DNA of 60,134 nt, from assembly GCA_902651635.1 (NCBI GenBank), contig CACRSC010000074.1, positions 73,838 to 133,971 of the forward strand. The letters run 5' to 3'. The notes beneath the pieces were generated by a model, which made no database searches, was not told where the DNA came from, and worked only from the letters and a program-made list of their open reading frames with translations. This DNA comes from Mastigamoeba balamuthi. Its lineage: Eukaryota > Evosea > Mastigamoebida > Mastigamoebidae. Shown here in pieces: positions 54,210 through 60,134 of this stretch. The position numbers were made by a program, and so were the translations under genes. How positions within the stretch are numbered: the stretch's first letter is position 1; every line of letters begins with the position of its first letter.

Positions 54210-55340
54210 AGGCAGGCCCTCTCAGGTTGGCAGGGGGACCGTGCTGTGTGTTTGCTCTTGGGGCTTCTGAAAGACTCTGACTGGACCGCAGCCGCTTTTT
54301 GAAGGGGCAGCAGATTTCCTGGTGACGTGGTGCCACGCCACCACTGGCCCTTGACATTCCGTTGTGCACTGCAGTGCCCCCTCAACAGGTGGGGGGCGCA
54401 CCAACACGTTTTCCTCGAGGAGCCCACCCAGCCCACACCGCGCACCCTCCTCTTCCTCCAGGCCCCCGCCACCACCTGCACCACGCAGTAGCGGCAGTAG
54501 CGACACAGCACACCTCCCCAGAGGCCTTGGGAGGCCTCTGCCTGCACGGCAGCCAGCAGCGCGGTGTGCCCCCCCCTCCCCCAAGTTTGCCCTGAGAGGG
54601 CAGCAAGGGGTGTCCCCCAGGCTGCTGACGGGGGGTGCAGCTGTGGCAGCCCACACCCAGGCCAACTCCGTTCAGAGAGAATCCCCCAAGCGTTCCTTGG
54701 GGCGTCGCGGCTGGCCGACGAGCAGAGGAGTGCTGGCAGTACTGCACGGGCGTAAAGAGGAGACGGGCATGAGACGTTATCTCCCTTTCGCATGCACACT
54801 CGATGAGTGCGAGTGTGCAGAGATGCGTGATCCACATGGGGGCTGCCGTCGTGGAGGAGTGGTGGTGGTGGCCCGCTGCTGGGCTTCTTGCATGCACATG
54901 GCGTGTCCGTGGGCAGGTCTTCCGTGCTGGCAGCCTTGTTTGTTGGTCTTTGTGGCCACCTCCTCCAGGGGGAACTTGACCCACCCCCTGTCCTGCTCAA
55001 GGCGTTGTCCCAACACTCTCGTGCCATTCCCATTGCCCCAGCAGCGCACTGGACGCGCACGCTCGACAGGCCCGACTGAGCCTTCAAAGACAATTGAAGC
55101 AATTGAATTGAAGACGTCTTTTTCGTGGGCAGCCAGCACGCACAACAGCGGCACCGGGAAGGGAGGGGCGACGCTGCACGCGGGCGCTGCATGCTATACT
55201 GTGACTGCTTTGATTAATTTGCATTCAAGAGGGGATCCAGGAAGAAGACAGAGCGAGGGGGGTGATTTGATTGATTTTGATGGAATGATTTGATGGGGTG
55301 GGGAATCCGTGCAGATTATATAGAGAGAAAGTGTCTGTGG
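54210..55340. other. Intergenic region
   Basis: Overlapping 300-codon frames exist on both strands, but neither has recognisable domains or natural composition. I regard both as chance. It separates two minus-strand genes. Confidence 0.45.
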
Positions 55341-55344
55341 CCGT

Positions 55345-56357
55345 TTACAGCAACACGCAGCGCGTGCGGTTCTTCTGTGCCTTGCCGCCCGTCGGCTTGT
55401 CGTCGGCGGTGTTCTTGCGGATCGACCGCACCACCGAGAAGAACGCCTCCTCCACGTTGTACCTCGTCTTTGCCGACGCTGCGCACGAACAGAAGAGTCA
55501 GCGTGACGTCAACGCAGGGCGAAATTGGATTTCTAGAAACGGGGATATCTCTGGGCGCACTCTCGAAGAAGTCGGCGCGCCACTTGGCGGCCAGCGTGGC
55601 GCCCTCGTCGTAGTTGACCTTGCGCTCCTTGGCGAGGTCCGACTTGTTGCCGCAGAGCGTCATGGGGATGTAGAAGCTCTGGTCCTTGTCCCACACGCGG
55701 TACACGCGGTCGCGGATGGCCGGTATCTCCTGGAAGCTCGGCCGGCTGTCGATCGCGTAGATCAGCAGGAACCCGCGCCCCGCCCGCATGTACTGGTCTC
55801 GCAGCGCTGCGCGTGGGAAGGACAGGGGATCGGGAAATTGGTTCGAATTCCGCAGGGCAGATTCAATTGAGAAGATTCGGCGAGATTCAATGCGGACCTG
55901 AGTACTCGCCCTGGCCCGCTGTGTCGAGGATGTCCAGCACGGCCACGCGGCCGTCGATCTCGACCTGTGTGCGGTAGCTGTCCTCTGCGCGGCCCCGCAG
56001 CCCCCCGCCCCCGCCCCCGTGCCGGCCGCCACCCCCCGGGGAAGGCGCACGTTGCAATTAAGTCAAATTCCCAACCACTATTTGGGCGCTCGGGAGACGC
56101 GGCGCGCGCACCGATCGTGGGGTCGTAGAGCTCGAGGAAGTGGTGGCAGCTGCCCGCGCACCCGCGCCGCGCGCGCGTTGTCGTAGCGAGAGCCGTGCGT
56201 GAGCGCCGGGTGGCCGGGGCGACGCGGTGGGGAAGAGGGGGTGTTGAGAGAGGGGAGAGGGGAGACAGAGCGCACCAGAGCTGCACGGTGAGGGCGCTCT
56301 TGCCCGTCGCCCCCGAGCCCAGCACGACGATTCTGTACTCCACCGCCGCCTTCGACA
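55345..56357 (-). CDS. Ras-family small GTPase
   Basis: Five coding exons are visible: 56276-56357, 56112-56149, about 55898-55984, 55561-55806 and 55345-55478. They encode about 195 residues. The motifs are G1 GSGATGKS, effector loop YDPTIEDSYR, G3 [20 protein letters not shown]4 GNKSDL and G5 [17 protein letters not shown] polybasic tail ends in CVLL, a CAAX box predicted to be geranylgeranylated because it ends in Leu. The ETSAK motif appears only when the intron at 55560 (GTGCGC) is spliced, which confirms the model. The first exon begins TG-TCG after an acceptor, so the A of the start codon must sit on an unseen upstream exon. Ala13 and Thr14 in the P-loop and Ser in NKSD are variations from classical Ras. 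It cycles between GDP and GTP on membranes; the pathway is unknown. Confidence 0.9.
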
Positions 56358-56439
56358 CTGCGCGCAGGGTCCCCCGGGCGGCTGTGAGTGCGCGCGCGCG
56401 CGCCGGAGGGGCAGGGGGGGCGGCGGGGACATCGCACTC

Positions 56440-59400
56440 GGTGGGGGTAGGCGGATTCGAATCTGACGTCAACTGCAATCTACTCCTTGCTCCCATTCGG
56501 TCCAACCGCTTACGTTCCGTGCCCACCGCCGACCCCCCGACGGGCCCCGCCCGCCAAGCGGTGGGGGGCGGCATTCGGGGGGAGGGGGCGGACAGCGGGC
56601 CGCTCTCTCGCTCGGCTCTTGTTCGGCCGCGGTGGCAAGAGCTGCCCGCCAAGTACTTCAACTGATTTTCTTGTGCTTGTGCTTGCAGCGGGCCAGTGTC
56701 TCTGTGCCCCAAACCGCGCTCTCAAAGGATCTGCCTTGGCGCATGCACCGTCCACTCCATGGTGTGGCACCAGAGAAAATCTGCAACTGTCGGTTGGGAG
56801 AAGAGTGGGTTATGCCCCTCAATGGTCTGCTCACCTTCAGTGGCGGACAAGAGACCACCAACTATGACGGTAGCCCCCCTGGATGCTCACCCTCACATAA
56901 AAAGGTCGCAGAGGCCCACGCTGCTCACAATGACAGTTGCATTATTCAGTGATTGAATGAACATGAATTGATACAGCAAAGAGAACATGACTGCAAGGCA
57001 GAACAGGTCTGTTTCTTACTTGTTGGTGCACAACAGACAGTTCAATACATTCTGCAAATTGGGCATAGGTTGTGTGTGCAGAACTAAGTAAAGTGCATGA
57101 ATAAGCAAATGATGTGTGCAGGCTGCTCAACCAAGAGGTGCTCTCCACTGGTAGTTGCCCCCCCCCACTCATGTGGGGAATGGGGTTTTCCACTCATAGC
57201 ATGAGGGGGAAACATGGCAGTAACTGTGATACCTTGACTGTTATGCCATTAAACCATCTTACAGACAATTTGTTCTGTGTTGAGAAGGTCATAAGCTGCC
57301 AGCTCATGGAACCTCATGCTCTCTGCTTCTCCGGACCCTAAAAGCAATGCCTTACTGCAGCAGGTATTTCCATCATCTCAGCACTCATGCAGTAGAAGGG
57401 TCCTTCTGTGCTTCTACACTGGAATGCGCACCTTGTCTTATTTTAAAATCCCTGTTCAGGTCCTAGATCATTTCATCATCTAGCAACTTGTTTCATTCCA
57501 TCTGCCTTTTGGGCCCTTTTCAATCAATAATGTTTCATCTCTGTTTCAGCCTTTCATATATTGTTCTACAACAGAAGAGCAGTGATTCTCATTGTTAAAA
57601 GGAAGAAGTCAGGGGTCCTGCTGTAAGAAAAATGGTCCATTCCTGGAATTTCAGAATTGTTTTTCCCGTATAAATTCCCATGGACTGTGGCTCACTCAGT
57701 GCCCCACAGCCATGGCATCCCACCTCATAAGGTGCCCTCTGTTGTTCAGCCTGCATCACAACTGCTTTGGCCAGCAGTGCAAGGCTGGTCCCAATCTCGT
57801 TCTCCTGCAATGTAGGCTTCTTTCTTCTTCTTCTTCTTGTACTTGTTTCTCTTTGCTGGTGGCTTCAGAGCCGCATCCTCTGGTGCCTCGGCTGCTACTG
57901 CTTCCTGGTCTGCAGGATGCTATTCTGTATGCTTCACTCATACAGTAGCAACCGTCTTCTGGTGGGAGTTCACACATGATGGTGAAGGAAGAGAGCAGCA
58001 GAAAGAGAATGTTTGAGATGATTACCAAGTTTGCTGCCACTGTTGCAGCAAGATATGAAAAGAGAAGGTGAAGAAAGAAGATCACATCTGCTTCATCTTC
58101 TTCTCAGTGCACTGCAGGTTCAGTGCCTCAATGTTCTGCTTGAACTGCTTCCAGATGCTGTCCTCAGCAAGCTTCTGGTTACTAACAGTATGAAGAGTCT
58201 TGATCTTTCCCTTAAAGCTTGAGAATGCTGTAAAACTTGTGCTGGCACTTTGGGCCAATGAGGTTGGGGGCCTTACTGAATGACAGATCGTCCTTAAGCT
58301 GCTCAGAAATTGCCTGTAATGCCAGACTGCTGCCACTCTTCTTCAACTGGAATATCAGTGGCTTCCTGGTCATGGCAGTGATGACCAACTTGGTCGCCAT
58401 CTTAAATGTCCACATGACGTTGCCCTTGTTCTTTCTCATCATGTGTGCAAGACGTTTTTGTACTGTAGATACCACAGAATAATCAGTACACAGATTTACT
58501 ACAAGCAGCGTGCAGTGTGGGCAATGAACAGCCCTCCTGGATCTGCATTTGTTTCCAGCATCATAGCCAACAAGAACATTAAGACAGTGGTCTTTTCTCC
58601 TTTTAATATCATTCATACTACCATTTTGACTACAGAACCATTCCTACATGTAGAAACCCCTGTGATAAAAACCACAGCTACAGGAAAAACGTTCATCCAA
58701 CAGATATTCTTACTTGTGCTGCCCTCATTGTCCTTCTCTTATCATTTCAGTTCAGATAGGTCACACTGTAAGACACTGCTAGAATGTGAGTACAAGTGGC
58801 ATGTAGTGCTCGACTGCAACTTTTATTTTTTTAGGCATGCATGGGTCAGTCTACTTCTTTCACTGTTGAAAATGACCAACAACGCAATTTCTCAGTCTTC
58901 AATTTGCATAATGTATCGGCTTTTTGGAATTAGGTTGTATACATTGAGTGAATGTTGGGTTGTAAAATTTCGATTCCCATTTGTGAAATGCCCTCATCAC
59001 GAAGGATTCAGAGATGAAACCCCATAGAGAATCAACAGACTCAATTTTCACAGGTTATAAATGCAGACAATGCCTTATTATAGCATTTAGAGTGTGTTTA
59101 AAGCATTAACCTACACTTTTATGCCTAATAAGTTGTAAAAGCTCAACTCTGACTCTCTTAGCCATTTTTGCTACTGTCTTCTTTAACTAGAATCCCCTTT
59201 CTGTTGCTTCCATTTTGCTCTTCAATTCACACATTTATGGCAAAAGAGGCCTCCTGTTTCCCTCGGCATCCGCAGCATGGCATAGTGCGCAGGCACCAAT
59301 GGCAGCTTGATGTTTTGCGCCCCAACCACGATTGACAAAGCAGGCCTGTTGTGATGGGGCGGGAAAACACAACAGAGAAAAATCTAACGGTTAGCTTTGT

Positions 59401-59939
59401 GGTTCGTGGATGTGCATCACTTGCTTCTCGTCGAGCAGCAGAGCAGAGGACCGCTTCTTCTTGCGGGAGATTGTTACATTGTCCACAGAGCTGGCGGAAT
59501 CTCTCTGGTGGTAAGCTACGCAACGCCTCATCGTGACTGTTTCACGGCCTTTATTTGTGTGTAAATAACTTGCGGATGCTGAAACGTTAAGAACATCCCC
59601 GATAGGAAAAGTGAGGAAACAGATAAATGAACGTTCTTAAATTGGTAAAGCGATTTTGAATGTATGTTAGTACCCGATTGTGCAAATCGGCACGAGACGG
59701 ACTCGACTTGATGGGGCTCGAGCATCTGATGAGCAAATGCAATCGGGAGAGGATCTTTGCAAGCGACGACAAGGGGAAGGATGAGCTGCCGAGAGTACGT
59801 GTATTGGTTTAACTAATATGCAGACCGGGAGAGGGCAGAGCAGAGCAGATGCCCCGGGTGGCAGAGTCAGATGCGGGCAGCTGAGGCAGAGATGACTCTG
59901 GCGAGTGAACGCGCTCGGGGGCGGAGCACGCGAACTCCC
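56440..59939. other. AT-rich, CpG-poor region with decayed coding scraps
   Basis: After about 56.9 kb the composition becomes AT-rich, like 28-33 kb. Minus-strand protein-like scraps occur at 58.2-58.6 kb (KMATKLVITAMTRKPLIFQL, then SEQLKDDLSFSKAPNLIG), 58.1 kb (WKQFKQNIEALNLQCTEKKM) and 57.8 kb (ALKPPAKRNKYKKKKKKEAY). Stops and frame changes separate them. They could be one old decayed gene read leftward; I recognise no family. No tRNA or other RNA gene seen. Confidence 0.4.
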
Positions 59940-60134
59940 TTAGTGGGCAGCGCGCCTGAAGTCGTCGGCGGAGGAGGACCAGCACTGGTAGTCCTGGCAG
60001 ACCTCGCCGTCGTAGCACGAGCCGCAGGAGACCCTGTGGCCGCAGCCGTCGGGGGCGGCGCCGCACTGGGCCCAGTAGGGGCAGGCCTGGGAGGCGTCGC
60101 GGGGCACGCAGGGCGCGTGGCTGCTGCTGGAGGG
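59940..60134 (-). CDS. 3' end of a third papain-like protease (Cys-rich module), cut by the window edge
   Basis: From the right edge the minus strand reads a Ser-rich linker and then CVPRDASQACPYWAQCG, PDGCGHRVSCGSCYDGEVC and QDYQCW, and stops with TAA at 59942-59940. This is the same Cys-rich module, linker and short tail (ending near a GEVCQ..QCW phrase) as the C-terminus of the 7 kb protease (GEVCQGNHCW). The enzyme domain should lie just outside the window. It resembles the short one-module type rather than the membrane-anchored one. Confidence 0.85.
   Translation of the reverse strand, partial: PSSSSHAPCVPRDASQACPYWAQCGAAPDGCGHRVSCGSCYDGEVCQDYQCWSSSADDFRRAAH

Noticed and set aside
54206-55293. 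Two overlapping 300-codon frames on opposite strands
   Set aside because: Both equally unstructured; neither shows a domain, signal peptide or membrane helix.

Overview
The window is nuclear DNA of a GC-rich eukaryotic protist. Nearly every gene can only be read by removing GT...AG introns. There are two tRNA genes with Pol III T-run terminators, and the gene families are eukaryotic: STAT, Ras, PARP, papain-type proteases, RING and DUF1232. A STAT with an SH2 domain, FG-GAP surface proteins and membrane-anchored papain-like proteases point to Amorphea. An amoebozoan, perhaps archamoebid, is my best guess, but this is inference and no marker gene fixes it.

Layout. 0-14 kb holds a small secreted ORF, a large FG-GAP (integrin-like beta-propeller) type I membrane protein, a secreted papain-like protease with one Cys-rich module, and a second FG-GAP membrane protein whose cytoplasmic part is a PARP-type ADP-ribosyltransferase. 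14.7-16.9 kb holds a dual-specificity phosphatase and a PAP2-type phosphatase. 17-27 kb is a dynamic block. It has two genes resembling Crinkler-type effectors (nuclease-like plus kinase-like domains), one of them flanked by two copies of a degenerate armadillo-type gene, and then a chimeric protein kinase/armadillo pseudogene. 27-36.6 kb is mostly gene-poor and partly AT-rich. It contains a decayed Pif1/Helitron-type helicase, a long hairpin, a decayed helical-repeat gene and simple repeats.

38-47 kb is dense again: a DUF1232-RING protein, tRNA-Lys, a small membrane protein, a STAT, tRNA-His, a protein with about 21 copies of a YGxxYGWI motif spread over phase-0 exons, and a broken class III nucleotidyl cyclase. 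47-60 kb holds an apparently intact armadillo-type protein, a large membrane-anchored papain-like protease with six Cys-rich modules, a Ras GTPase, an AT-rich decayed stretch, and the 3' end of a third papain-like protease at the right edge.

Themes. Secreted and surface proteins (FG-GAP receptors, proteases) and cytoplasmic signalling (PARP, STAT, Ras, phosphatases) dominate. I see no operon-like logic; neighbours are usually independent transcription units. Two genome-wide signals stand out. The 5' splice sites favour GTNCG over GTAAG, with introns down to about 20-45 nt. One armadillo copy differs from its twin almost only by CpG to TpG/CpA changes, the mark of cytosine methylation followed by deamination.
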